33,163 nt of DNA from Candidatus Latescibacterota bacterium. GTDB taxonomy: Bacteria; JAAXHH01; JACQVL01. Both the position numbers and the translations under genes were made by a program. The DNA is taken from positions 1 through 33,163 of the forward strand of contig JACQVL010000235.1 of the NCBI GenBank assembly GCA_016209865.1, written 5' to 3'. The notes under the pieces were generated by a model. That model made no database searches and had not been told where the DNA came from. It saw nothing but the letters and a program-made list of their open reading frames with translations. This document shows, piece by piece, positions 23,960 to 31,937 of this stretch (its first letter is position 1; each line of letters opens with the position of its first letter).

Positions 23960-24988
23960 ATGGCGCGGTCATCTGGACCGATTGGTGTAGCGATCGTCGG
24001 AACCCGGTTTGGCAATCTCCATGCGGAAGCCGTCTCGGAGTTACCCGAACGTGCCCGGCTTGTCGCCATCTGTTCCCGTCGGGAGGAGCAGGCCCGGTAC
24101 TCGGCTCAACAATTCGGGGCGGAACTGGCGACGACGTCCTTCGAGCAGGTCCTGCGCCATCCCGGGGTGGAGGCGGTCCACCTGTGCGTCCCTCATGACC
24201 TGCACGCCCCGATGGCGATCGCCGCGGCTGACGCGGGCAAGCACATCCTGACCGAAAAACCGATCGCCATGACGGTCGAAGATGCGGACCGGATGATCGA
24301 AGCCGCGGACCGTGTGGGTGTGGTGCTGATGGTCAGCCATAATCAGCGGTTTCTTCAGCACCATCAACGGGCGAAAGACCTCGTCGCATCCGGGACGATC
24401 GGCGAGGTCTTTCTCTGTCGCGGAGTGTTCCAGGGGTATTCCCCGATTAAAGGCTGGCGGCACAAAGTCGCCCAGGTCGGGGGCGGGGTGTTAATCGACT
24501 CCGGGATTCACCGCATCGACCTGCTCCGCTGGATCGTCGGGGAAGTCGCGTCCGTGCAGGGGGAATCCGGCCGGTTTATCCATCAGGAGATGGAAGGGGA
24601 GGATACGGCCGTCATCCTGCTCCGGTTTGTGACCGGCGCGATCGGACAGGTGATCTGCAGTTGGGGGGTGAAAACCCCGATCCGTGATGAATCCCTCGTC
24701 CTCTGCGGGACGAAGGGGACGATCTGGGCGGAGAACTCGACGCTCTCCCTCCGGATGGCGGTCGAGGAAGCGCCCGGCCAGATGGGCCCGATCCAGGATG
24801 AATCCCTCCTCGCCGTGTCGTATCCCGACTCCGTGAAACTTGCCATCGCCCACTTCCTCGAGTGCATCGAGGAGCACAAACAGCCAGTCGTGACGGCGGT
24901 GGACGCGCGCGAAGCGGTGCGGATCGCGCAGGCCGCCTACCGGGCGATCCAGACCGGGGAGCGGGTTTCTCTAAAAGGCGAACGCTGA
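23960..24988 (+). CDS. Gfo/Idh/MocA family oxidoreductase
   Basis: This 342-aa protein has the nucleotide-binding start IGVAIVGTRFGNLHAEAV, the canonical TEKPIAMT motif with its lysine, and GGGVLIDSGIHRIDLLRWIVG, which carries the active-site Asp and His of the family. It is an NAD(P)-dependent sugar or cyclitol dehydrogenase of unknown substrate. The gene starts 66 bp after tRNA-Val with GAGGA upstream. Its stop codon at 24986-24988 lies inside the first units of an inverted repeat element. A LarA-like racemase gene follows on the same strand. Confidence 0.9.
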   Translation: MARSSGPIGVAIVGTRFGNLHAEAVSELPERARLVAICSRREEQARYSAQQFGAELATTSFEQVLRHPGVEAVHLCVPHDLHAPMAIAAADAGKHILTEKPIAMTVEDADRMIEAADRVGVVLMVSHNQRFLQHHQRAKDLVASGTIGEVFLCRGVFQGYSPIKGWRHKVAQVGGGVLIDSGIHRIDLLRWIVGEVASVQGESGRFIHQEMEGEDTAVILLRFVTGAIGQVICSWGVKTPIRDESLVLCGTKGTIWAENSTLSLRMAVEEAPGQMGPIQDESLLAVSYPDSVKLAIAHFLECIEEHKQPVVTAVDAREAVRIAQAAYRAIQTGERVSLKGER

Positions 24989-25059
24989 ACGATGAATGCG
25001 GAATTGATGGATGAAAACAACAACGCTGGTCTCTGTGTCTGGTCTTTCATTCATCGTTC
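24987..25059. repeat. Inverted repeat GAACGATGAATG overlapping a stop codon
   Basis: GAACGATGAATG (24987-24998) and CATTCATCGTTC (25048-25059) are perfect reverse complements 12 bp long, around 49 nt of unique sequence. The unit is the same as in the compound element near 23483-23609. The left arm overlaps the TGA of the upstream gene by two bases, and the right arm ends just before the AAAGGGGG ribosome site of the next gene. Confidence 0.8.
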
Positions 25060-25077
25060 CAAAGGGGGTTGATGTTC

Positions 25078-26268
25078 ATGCCATCCATCACCCTGCCGAT
25101 GCGGGCCTGGTACGGGGATGACCGGGTGTCGTTCCCACTGCCGGAGGAGTGGGATGTCCGCGTCGTCGACCTCCAGGACCGGCCGGTCCTCACCGACGGG
25201 CACATCGCGCGGGCGTTCGCCAGCCCGATCGGCACGCCGAGGATCGCGGACCTCGCGCGGGGGAAGCGGAGCGCCGCCATCCTGGTCGAGGACCTGAGCC
25301 GGCCGGCCCCCACCGCCCGGATGCTTCCCCCCCTCCTGGCCGAACTCAAGGCCGGAGGCATCGCGGATGACGATATCCTGATCATCATCGCCGCCGGCAG
25401 CCATGAGTTTATGTACCGGGACGGGCTGGTCAAGAAGTTAGGGGCGGAGGTCGTCACCCGGTACGACGTGATGTGCCACGACTGCGGGGCGAACCTGGCC
25501 TGCCTGGGTGAATCGTCACACGGCACCTCGATTTACATCAACAAATTTGCCCTGGAATGCGACCTGCGGATCGGCGTGGGCGGCATCTACCCTCACGGGT
25601 ATCTGGGGTTCGGGGGTGGCTCGAAGATCGTCCTCCCGGCCATCGCCGGGCGGGACAGCATCGCCTTCCTGCATTCCCGCCTCAAGGCAGGAGGGCTGGG
25701 CAACCTGGAGAACGAGCAGCGCGCTGACTCCGAGGAGGTCGCCCGGAAAGTTGGCCTTCACGCGATCGTGAACGCGGTCATCAACACCCGCCGGGAGATC
25801 GTCGGACTGTTCGTCGGGGACATGATCGCCGCCCACCGAGAGGGGTGCGCGTTCGCCCGCGCCGCGTACGCCGTCACGCCCGTGCCCGACCCCGATCTCG
25901 TCATCGCCAACGCCTACCCGATGGACACCAACCTCCAGCAGACGGGAAAAGGGGCGTGGCCGTTCGAGACCGTCCGTGCCGGAGGGACGAAGATACTGGT
26001 CACCGCCTCGACAGAAGGGACGGGCCAGCATCGCGTCTCCTTGCGCGGCCGCTCACGCATCAGCCCCGAAGCCGCCGTCGGCACGTGCGATTTTGCCGTC
26101 TTCTCCCCCATCGTCGGTCCTCGGGAGATCCACGCGATCTTTCCGGATAGCCTGACGTTCACCACGTGGGACGGGGTGCTCGACCTGCTCCGCTCCCGAT
26201 ACCGAAGCCCGCAAGTCCGGGTTGCGGTGTATCCCTGTGCTCCCATTCAGATGCCAGTCACAGAGTGA
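25078..26268 (+). CDS. LarA-like nickel-pincer racemase/epimerase (DUF2088)
   Basis: ATG at 25078 is chosen because AAAGGGGG lies 9 nt upstream; ATG 25072 is too close to it. The 396-aa product aligns with lactate racemase LarA at every key position I can check: Asp72 and Arg75 (EDLSRP), His109 (AAGSHEF), His173 (IYPHGYLGFGGG), Lys183 (GGSKI) and His199 (AFLHS). In LarA the lysine holds the nickel-pincer nucleotide and the histidines act as nickel ligand and acid/base. The family racemises or epimerises 2-hydroxy acids and sugar acids. The cofactor-making genes larB, larC and larE are not in this window. Flanking oxidoreductase and radical SAM genes suggest a sugar-acid substrate rather than lactate. 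Confidence 0.9.
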   Translation: MPSITLPMRAWYGDDRVSFPLPEEWDVRVVDLQDRPVLTDGHIARAFASPIGTPRIADLARGKRSAAILVEDLSRPAPTARMLPPLLAELKAGGIADDDILIIIAAGSHEFMYRDGLVKKLGAEVVTRYDVMCHDCGANLACLGESSHGTSIYINKFALECDLRIGVGGIYPHGYLGFGGGSKIVLPAIAGRDSIAFLHSRLKAGGLGNLENEQRADSEEVARKVGLHAIVNAVINTRREIVGLFVGDMIAAHREGCAFARAAYAVTPVPDPDLVIANAYPMDTNLQQTGKGAWPFETVRAGGTKILVTASTEGTGQHRVSLRGRSRISPEAAVGTCDFAVFSPIVGPREIHAIFPDSLTFTTWDGVLDLLRSRYRSPQVRVAVYPCAPIQMPVTE

Positions 26269-26322
26269 CACTTTTTCGGAATAACAAACACGGAATAGAC
26301 GAGTGAGAAGGAGGAAACCGCG

Positions 26323-27810
26323 ATGAAAGTCTCGGTTGTGGCTCCAGCCCTGGATTCGCTCTACGGTGCAGCGCGAATCTTCTTGCCGCCCGCCGGTGCC
26401 ACGCAGATCGCCGCCCCGGTCGTGCAAGCCGGGCACGATGTCGAGATCATCGACATCACGTATGAACCGTCACTCCCCGACTTCCGCCACTCCGACGTTG
26501 TGATGTTTTCGGTGATGACCTCCCAGTACAACAATTATGTAGAACTTGCGAAGATCGCCCATGCGGCGGGCAAGACCGTCATCGCCGGCGGCGTGCACCC
26601 GACGTTCCTCTCCGAAGAGTCCCTGGCGACCGGGTACGTCGATTATGTCGTGCGCGGCGAGGGGGAGGAAACGATCACGGAGCTCTTAGGGGCGATGCGG
26701 GAGCATCCGGCGACGTTCAGGCCGAACGGGATGCTGGGCATCTCGTACCGGGCGCCGGACGGGACGATCCACCACAACCCGGACCGCCCGCCTCCGCAGG
26801 ACCTCGACGCCATCCCCTGGCCAGCCCGGCATCTGCTCGGCAAGTACATGCACATCTACAAGCGGACGAAACTCGACAAGGTCAAGTCGGCCGGCACGCT
26901 GACGATGAGCCGAGGGTGTCCGTACAACTGCTCCTTCTGCTCGGTGACGAAGTTCTCGGGCGCGCGCTGGCGGACGCGTTCGGTCACATCCGTCATCGAG
27001 GAGATCGAACACCTGTTCGACCGGTATGGGTATGAGGCGATCATCTTCACGGACGACCTGATGACCACTCACCGGAAGCAGATCATCGAGCTCTGCGACA
27101 CGATCATCGAACGGCGGCTGAACTTCCCCTGGTGGTGCATGGCCCGGGCGGACAACGTCATGATGTGGGAAGATATGGTCGAGAAGATGGCGGAAGCCGG
27201 CTGTATCACCGTGTTTCTCGGCCTGGAGAGCGGGAACGAAGAAACGCTGAAGAACGTCAATAAAGGGGTGGCGACGAAACTCGTTCAATCAGCGGGCTCA
27301 GCGACGAACGTCGGAGAAGCCGCCGTCAACCGCCTGCGCCAATACGGGATGAACTGCGTCGGCGCGTTCCTGATCGGGGAGCCGCACGAGACGCGGAAGC
27401 AGGTCGAGCAGACGATCGGGTTCGCCAAACGGGTCGACCCGGAATGGGCGCAGTTCACGATCTACACCCCGCTGCCCGGGACGGACTCCTACGCCGCCAT
27501 GAAGGACATCGTGAAGACGAAAGACTGGCGGCTGTACGACTGCACGCACGGAGTGTTCGATTCACCCTATCTGACCGGTCAGGAGATGGAGAAACTGCTC
27601 CGCAAGGCCTACAGGGGGTTCTACATGCGTTTCGGCCGGATCATCCGGGGCCAGGGACTTCGGTTTGATATCATGCTCAGCGTCCTCCGGAACCTCTTCC
27701 GGCATCGGCACCCAGCGAAAGCGCAGGACCGCCCGACGAACGGACTGCTGAGCCGGCTGTGGAAGCGGCGGCCGGTCGACGCGGCCAGCGCACCCGCGTA
27801 CCGGTTTTAA
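26323..27810 (+). CDS. Cobalamin-binding-domain radical SAM protein
   Basis: This 495-aa protein has an N-terminal B12-binding-type Rossmann domain (about 1-140; VIAGGVHPTFLSEE at 87-100 and VVRGEGEET at 109-117). The radical SAM domain follows, with CxxxCxxC at C199, C203 and C206 (RGCPYNCSFCSV) and FLGLESGNEETLKNVNKG downstream. This layout is shared with BchE-like cyclases and many class B methylases. The C-terminal 120 residues are basic and helical. Substrate is unknown. AAGGAGG lies about 9 nt before ATG 26323, 54 bp after the LarA-like gene on the same strand, so the two are probably co-transcribed. A stem at 27874-27908 follows. Confidence 0.9.
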   Translation: MKVSVVAPALDSLYGAARIFLPPAGATQIAAPVVQAGHDVEIIDITYEPSLPDFRHSDVVMFSVMTSQYNNYVELAKIAHAAGKTVIAGGVHPTFLSEESLATGYVDYVVRGEGEETITELLGAMREHPATFRPNGMLGISYRAPDGTIHHNPDRPPPQDLDAIPWPARHLLGKYMHIYKRTKLDKVKSAGTLTMSRGCPYNCSFCSVTKFSGARWRTRSVTSVIEEIEHLFDRYGYEAIIFTDDLMTTHRKQIIELCDTIIERRLNFPWWCMARADNVMMWEDMVEKMAEAGCITVFLGLESGNEETLKNVNKGVATKLVQSAGSATNVGEAAVNRLRQYGMNCVGAFLIGEPHETRKQVEQTIGFAKRVDPEWAQFTIYTPLPGTDSYAAMKDIVKTKDWRLYDCTHGVFDSPYLTGQEMEKLLRKAYRGFYMRFGRIIRGQGLRFDIMLSVLRNLFRHRHPAKAQDRPTNGLLSRLWKRRPVDAASAPAYRF

Positions 27811-27812
27811 AT

Positions 27813-27837
27813 CAGGGGTCGGGAGTCAGGGGTCAGG
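27813..27837. repeat. Single heptamer array GGGGTCA/GGGAGTC
   Basis: Units AGGGGTC and GGGAGTC repeat with about 7-bp period, starting 3 bp after the radical SAM stop codon. No inverted partner is seen nearby, as if only one arm remained. Confidence 0.6.
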
Positions 27838-27873
27838 AAAGGCTATTATCACAACTGATCGTACGAATGTAGC

Positions 27874-27908
27874 AAGGGCGCGTGGTTCCATCGGGATCGC
27901 GCGCCCTT
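27874..27908 (+). terminator. Hairpin between convergent genes, possible terminator
   Basis: AAGGGCGCG (27874-27882) pairs perfectly with CGCGCCCTT (27900-27908) around a 17-nt loop. It is followed by CGTGTTTGC, with only a short T-run. It sits between the ends of two convergent operons and may stop transcription from the plus strand. Confidence 0.5.
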
Positions 27909-27935
27909 CGTGTTTGCTGAGCACTGTGCGGAGTC

Positions 27936-29894
27936 CTACCAGTCGTGCATCGTGTGCCCCTGCCCGGGAAACCAGATGGCATCGACGAAGAAGGAGAGGG
28001 TCACGCCCACGCAATGGCCGACGAGCGCGCCGATGAAGAAGCGCTGGCCGCGCCGGTAATACATCGTCCCGCCGAGCCGCATCAGCACCCACTTCACCAG
28101 CCAGGCCAGAAAGATCGAGAGGATGGTATCCCGGATGACGCTCGCAGAACAGATCGTAAACCCGACGGGCGCAAACGGCCAGCCGGGCAGCCGATGGCGC
28201 AGGAACACCAGTCCCCACAGCAGCCCGGCCCCGATCCCCATGAACCACGTCTCATACTGACCCAGACTCATGACATTCCGCATCCAGATCACGATCAGAT
28301 CGTAATACCCGACGTTCATCCCCCCGAACGCATCCCGTGTCCCGAAATGGTACGCCCCGGTCGTCGTGTACCCGATGTAGACCGTGTACGCCAGGGAGGC
28401 GACCATACTCACGACGAACGTGAAGCCCAGGACAACGAGCAGGCCGCGTTTTCTCGGCCAGTAGCCGTCCGTCATCCGGTCGACGAGCGCCAGCGACCCC
28501 ATCCCCATCCCTCGCCAGTTCCGCGCGTATGCGGAGGCCAGGCCCAGGACGGTCAGGCTCGGTCTTGAGAACCGGCCCGACCCGACCGACAGGACAGTGA
28601 TTTCATGAGCGTTGACGGGTAAATCCAGGAACACCAGACCCGTCTCTGCGATGATCTTGGTCATCCCGAAGTACAGGATGAACAGGAAGGCCAGGAACAC
28701 CGGGATGGCCGTCAGCGACAGCCCGGCCCGGTACAACCAGGCCCAGAGATAGAGGAGGCCGCCGAGCAGCCCGAAGACCGCCACCCGGTACGGGAGCAGC
28801 TCCCGTGAATCGTCGACGTCGGCGCCCCGGCCGAACGCCTTGCGGCACACCTGCGCCAGATGCCGTCGGGCTGACCAGACGCTCAACAGGACGAACATGA
28901 TGAACCCGCCGAAAAACTGGGAACTGACGCTCGCGTTCCCGCCGGTTGCACCCATGATCCCGCTCAGGCCGATTCGAGTGAGCAACCCCGACTCAACGAT
29001 GCCCAGAAGAAAAAATACCCAGATGCTCAGCAGGATGTCGAGGCTGATGAAGAATGCGAAGCAGAGCATGTACACGTTGATGCGGAGAGGAATGGCGGGA
29101 AAGCTGGGGCTCAACTGCAAAGGTTGGAGGAACGAGGATGCGCCGATGGGAATGGGGGAGACCAGATAAAAATAGCTCAGGATATTCCAGACAGCCACGA
29201 ACAGGACGATCCCGCACCCGGCCAGGAAGAGGCGATCGTTCAGGAAGATGTGACTCTGCCCCTGACTCTGCTCGGCGGCGATGAGGTCCAGGGGCACCTT
29301 GACGAGTGGGAACGTCAGCTTCTCGTGCTCGATCCACTGTTTGCGGAAGATCGTCACCGTGCACGCTCCCATGAAGAAGAGGACGACAAAGAAGCTCATC
29401 CACCAGAAGATCGGGATAACCCAGGCAGTCCAGGGAATGGCAGCCCCGGCCGGGAGTCCCTCGTAGAACCACTCCATCGCATGGCCCTGGTTGCTCGCCA
29501 GGAGCCAATCGGGGAGGTACGGAAAGAACGTGGTCACCCACTGATTCTCCGGCGCGGCGAAGTAGTACGGGGTGGCGATGATGGCGATGAAATATGAGAC
29601 GAAGACTTTCCCTGGGATGAGGGAGGCGATGAGGAGCATGGAGAAGATGAGGCTCAATTCGTGCGGGGAGAACGCCGCCTGTGGCCGGTGCAGCCGGAGG
29701 AGCGGGTTGGCGACAAGGATGAGAACGAGGAAGAGGATGAGCGCGGCGATGGGCAGATGGGCGACCGTCATCCGGGAGGACTGGAGCAGGTAGGAACCGT
29801 AGGGCACCCAGATGTTGAGCAGGATGGCCAGGAGGAAGCCCGTGGCCACCGACCGGAAGGAAAGGATCGCCCGATGAGATTCGATGGCTGACAT
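27936..29894 (-). CDS. DUF6785/DUF6784-type large integral membrane protein (paralog 2)
   Basis: This is a 652-aa polytopic membrane protein, co-linear with the 646-aa protein at 13281-15221. Shared blocks are PENQW (115-119), IPWTAWVIPIFWWMSFF (about 153-169), RKQWIEHEKLTFPL (184-197), IAETGLVFLDLPVNAHEITV and the C-terminal DAIWFPGQGH. The invariant charged and aromatic residues mark likely functional sites. The start has GAGGGAG 2-3 nt before ATG 29894. It lies 45 bp downstream of a Gfo/Idh/MocA oxidoreductase and ends an operon that also has an HpcH/HpaI aldolase. Compared with paralog 1 the partner genes differ completely, so the two may move different substrates. Function is unestablished. 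Confidence 0.8.
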   Translation of the reverse strand: MSAIESHRAILSFRSVATGFLLAILLNIWVPYGSYLLQSSRMTVAHLPIAALILFLVLILVANPLLRLHRPQAAFSPHELSLIFSMLLIASLIPGKVFVSYFIAIIATPYYFAAPENQWVTTFFPYLPDWLLASNQGHAMEWFYEGLPAGAAIPWTAWVIPIFWWMSFFVVLFFMGACTVTIFRKQWIEHEKLTFPLVKVPLDLIAAEQSQGQSHIFLNDRLFLAGCGIVLFVAVWNILSYFYLVSPIPIGASSFLQPLQLSPSFPAIPLRINVYMLCFAFFISLDILLSIWVFFLLGIVESGLLTRIGLSGIMGATGGNASVSSQFFGGFIMFVLLSVWSARRHLAQVCRKAFGRGADVDDSRELLPYRVAVFGLLGGLLYLWAWLYRAGLSLTAIPVFLAFLFILYFGMTKIIAETGLVFLDLPVNAHEITVLSVGSGRFSRPSLTVLGLASAYARNWRGMGMGSLALVDRMTDGYWPRKRGLLVVLGFTFVVSMVASLAYTVYIGYTTTGAYHFGTRDAFGGMNVGYYDLIVIWMRNVMSLGQYETWFMGIGAGLLWGLVFLRHRLPGWPFAPVGFTICSASVIRDTILSIFLAWLVKWVLMRLGGTMYYRRGQRFFIGALVGHCVGVTLSFFVDAIWFPGQGHTMHDW

Positions 29895-29939
29895 GGCTCC
29901 CTCGTCTGGCCGGGTGGGTTAGAGGAACCGAAGACCCGC

Positions 29940-30977
29940 TCAGAGCGGCAACGGGATCGTCCGGCCCTCCGCCATACTGCGCGTCACCGCTTCGGTGAAT
30001 TCCATGTACTTCACCCCGTCCTCGAAGGAGGTGTGCGTCACGACTTCCTGGCCGCGAATGCAGGTCACGAATTCCTCCTCCACGCGCCATCGTCCGGCCT
30101 CCGACGAGGGGATGAGGATCTCGTGTAACGCGGTCTCCCCGCGCTGGCCGCCGTACAGGGTATCGTCCGCGACCCGCAGGACGCCTGCGCTGCCGAAGAG
30201 CAGGACTTCATTCGTATTGACCAGGCCCGCGACTGAGGAGATCAGGAAATGGGCCTGCGCCCCGCACGCCATCTCAGCGATCACATCCAGATGCTCGGGG
30301 ATGCGAACCGCTCGCTTCCGGCCGCTTTCAGGGTCTTCGCGCATCGTGACGAACGTCTTCCCGCTGGCCGTCACCCGGACGGCCTCCCCCGCCCAGCGCA
30401 TGACCGCTTCGTACCAGATCCCCAGGCTCATGATGTTCATCCCGCTGAGGTCAAAATCCTGACGCCAGTGGAACGGCGCGTCCGGGTTGATGAACGCCCC
30501 GTTCAGACTGCGCAGTTCAATCGCCAGAATGTCCCCGAGGTATCCCTCGGCGATCAACCGCTGGATCGTTTTATCGACCCGCAGGGTCATCGGGGAGGGC
30601 ACAACCTGCGCGACCAGGCCGGGGTGTGCGCGGGCCGCATCGTACATGACTTGTGCCTCCTGGGCGTTCATGGCCATGCGCGCTTCGCACAGGACGTGCT
30701 TGCCCGCCGCCAGCCCCGCCAGGGTGACGGGACAGTGGAGGTACGGCCATGTGCCGATCACGATCGCGTTCGTGTCGGGCGCGGCGATCAACTCCCACCA
30801 GTGGTCGTAGACCGTGGGGATGCCGAATTCCCGCGCGACCCGCTCTGACGACTCACGACTCCGGTTGCACACACTAACGATGTCAATCCCATCGATCGCC
30901 TGCAGCCCAGGAATATGGTGTAGTTTGGTGTTCGTCCCTGCTCCCACGATGCCCACGCGGATCGTCTCATCGCTCAT
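29940..30977 (-). CDS. Gfo/Idh/MocA family oxidoreductase with EAR in place of EKP
   Basis: The start ATG at 30977 has GGAGGAG about 8 nt upstream; the open frame extends much further upstream but through a repeat. The 345-aa product begins with IRVGIVGAGTNTKLHHIPGL (nucleotide-binding fold). The EKP position reads HVLCEARMAMN, so lysine is replaced by arginine and the proline is lost. The middle FHWRQDFDLSGMNIMSLGIWYEAVMRWAG takes the place of the usual DxGxHxxD helix: the catalytic Asp/His pair is not obvious. It may therefore catalyse a different reaction or only bind a ligand. Neighbours are an aldolase upstream and the DUF6785 membrane protein 45 bp downstream. Confidence 0.85.
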   Translation of the reverse strand: MSDETIRVGIVGAGTNTKLHHIPGLQAIDGIDIVSVCNRSRESSERVAREFGIPTVYDHWWELIAAPDTNAIVIGTWPYLHCPVTLAGLAAGKHVLCEARMAMNAQEAQVMYDAARAHPGLVAQVVPSPMTLRVDKTIQRLIAEGYLGDILAIELRSLNGAFINPDAPFHWRQDFDLSGMNIMSLGIWYEAVMRWAGEAVRVTASGKTFVTMREDPESGRKRAVRIPEHLDVIAEMACGAQAHFLISSVAGLVNTNEVLLFGSAGVLRVADDTLYGGQRGETALHEILIPSSEAGRWRVEEEFVTCIRGQEVVTHTSFEDGVKYMEFTEAVTRSMAEGRTIPLPL

Positions 30978-31009
30978 GAAATATACTCCTCCGTCTTCTT
31001 TGTTTTTTT

Positions 31010-31040
31010 CCGACCACTGACTACCGACCACCGACCACCG
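31010..31040. repeat. Heptamer array CGACCAC between co-directional genes
   Basis: Units CGACCAC, TGACTAC, CGACCAC and CGACCAC follow each other with 7-bp period. The array ends 2 bp from the aldolase stop codon and precedes the ribosome site of the oxidoreductase gene. No inverted partner is visible. Confidence 0.7.
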
Positions 31041-31042
31041 AT

Positions 31043-31750
31043 TTAAAACACCGTCACGCCCATCTCGATGTACCGGGCCCGCTCTTCGGGCGTCCTGGCT
31101 CCCATCCCCACCTTCACGTCGCTCCCCTTCAACTGCGCGATCACGTGGCGGACACAATCGTCCACCGTCTTGAACGGGTACTCGGGATAGGCTTCCAGGC
31201 TGTAACTCAGGTCGTTCGGGCCGAACGTGACAAAGTCGATCCCGGACTTCGCCAGCCGGCGCGCGTTCGTGATCGCGTCGACGGATTCCAGTTGGAAGCA
31301 GAGGACACCGTAGGCATTCCACCACGCGGCATACTCCAGCCGGTCGGGCCGGGTTTTGATGCCGCGTCGCGCGTTGCCGCCCCAGCTCCGTCTGCCGACT
31401 TGCGGGTAATAGAAGAACGCGATCGCCTCATCGACCGTGGCCTCGTCCTTCACCTCGGGCACCATGATGCTCGACGGCCCCAGGTCGAGGTAACGGCCGA
31501 TCAGGTAGGCGTGCCGGGTGTGGGTGATGCGGAACATGACGGGGATATCCAGGTCCTCCGCCATCGCGCAGACGGCGACCAGCCGGTCTTCGCTGAACGC
31601 CTCGTGCTGGCTGTCCACGGACACGTAATCGTACGACCCCTGACTCAGGATGGCCTCCAGCCGGGGCCGGTCAATCCCCATGGGGACTCCCACTCCTTGA
31701 ATGATGTCTCCCCGATGGATGCGCTGCTTCAACGATGCTTTCTCGGCCAT
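31043..31750 (-). CDS. HpcH/HpaI family aldolase
   Basis: ATG at 31750 is chosen over 31771 because GGGAGG lies about 7 nt upstream. The 235-aa TIM-barrel protein keeps the HpaI active site: VDSQHEAFSED with the catalytic His, VMFRITHTR with the Arg, and the metal ligands Glu in CFQLESVDAI and Asp in FGPNDLS. Enzymes of this type cleave 2-keto-3-deoxy sugar acids or 4-hydroxy-2-oxo acids to pyruvate and an aldehyde. It is the first gene of a minus-strand operon with a Gfo/Idh/MocA oxidoreductase and a DUF6785 membrane protein, and is divergent from a thiamine-diphosphate enzyme. It is slightly shorter than typical (about 250 aa), with a C-terminus that ends at ARYIEMGVTVF. Confidence 0.9.
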   Translation of the reverse strand: MAEKASLKQRIHRGDIIQGVGVPMGIDRPRLEAILSQGSYDYVSVDSQHEAFSEDRLVAVCAMAEDLDIPVMFRITHTRHAYLIGRYLDLGPSSIMVPEVKDEATVDEAIAFFYYPQVGRRSWGGNARRGIKTRPDRLEYAAWWNAYGVLCFQLESVDAITNARRLAKSGIDFVTFGPNDLSYSLEAYPEYPFKTVDDCVRHVIAQLKGSDVKVGMGARTPEERARYIEMGVTVF

Positions 31751-31804
31751 ACTCAACCTCCCTCTGTACAAGCCTTCCGTCTTCGATGACGGGTGATCGT
31801 GTCA

Positions 31805-31883
31805 ATCATGATAGATGTCGACCCTCATGTCAACGGTTTTCACAACGAAAAATGTTGACAGTGAGCGACGTGACCTGTACACA
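31805..31883. promoter_or_regulatory. Divergent promoters overlapping a TGTCAAC/GTTGACA inverted repeat
   Basis: For the minus strand, TTGACA (31833-31828) and CATGAT (31810-31805) are 17 bp apart. For the plus strand, TTGACA (31855-31860) and a weak TACACA (31878-31883) are 17 bp apart. Both -35 boxes lie in the arms of an inverted repeat, TGTCAAC (31828-31834) and GTTGACA (31854-31860). One regulator bound there could control both directions. The downstream part contains TGTACA at 31877-31882, another candidate operator. Confidence 0.5.
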
Positions 31884-31937
31884 TATCGATCTGGATGTCA
31901 TGCATTTTGTACGCATTGTTGAGGAGGTTCACGTCCC

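Noticed and set aside
10782-31040. The short tandem arrays read as CRISPR
   Set aside because: Repeat units are about 7 bp without spacers of regular length, and no cas gene is present.
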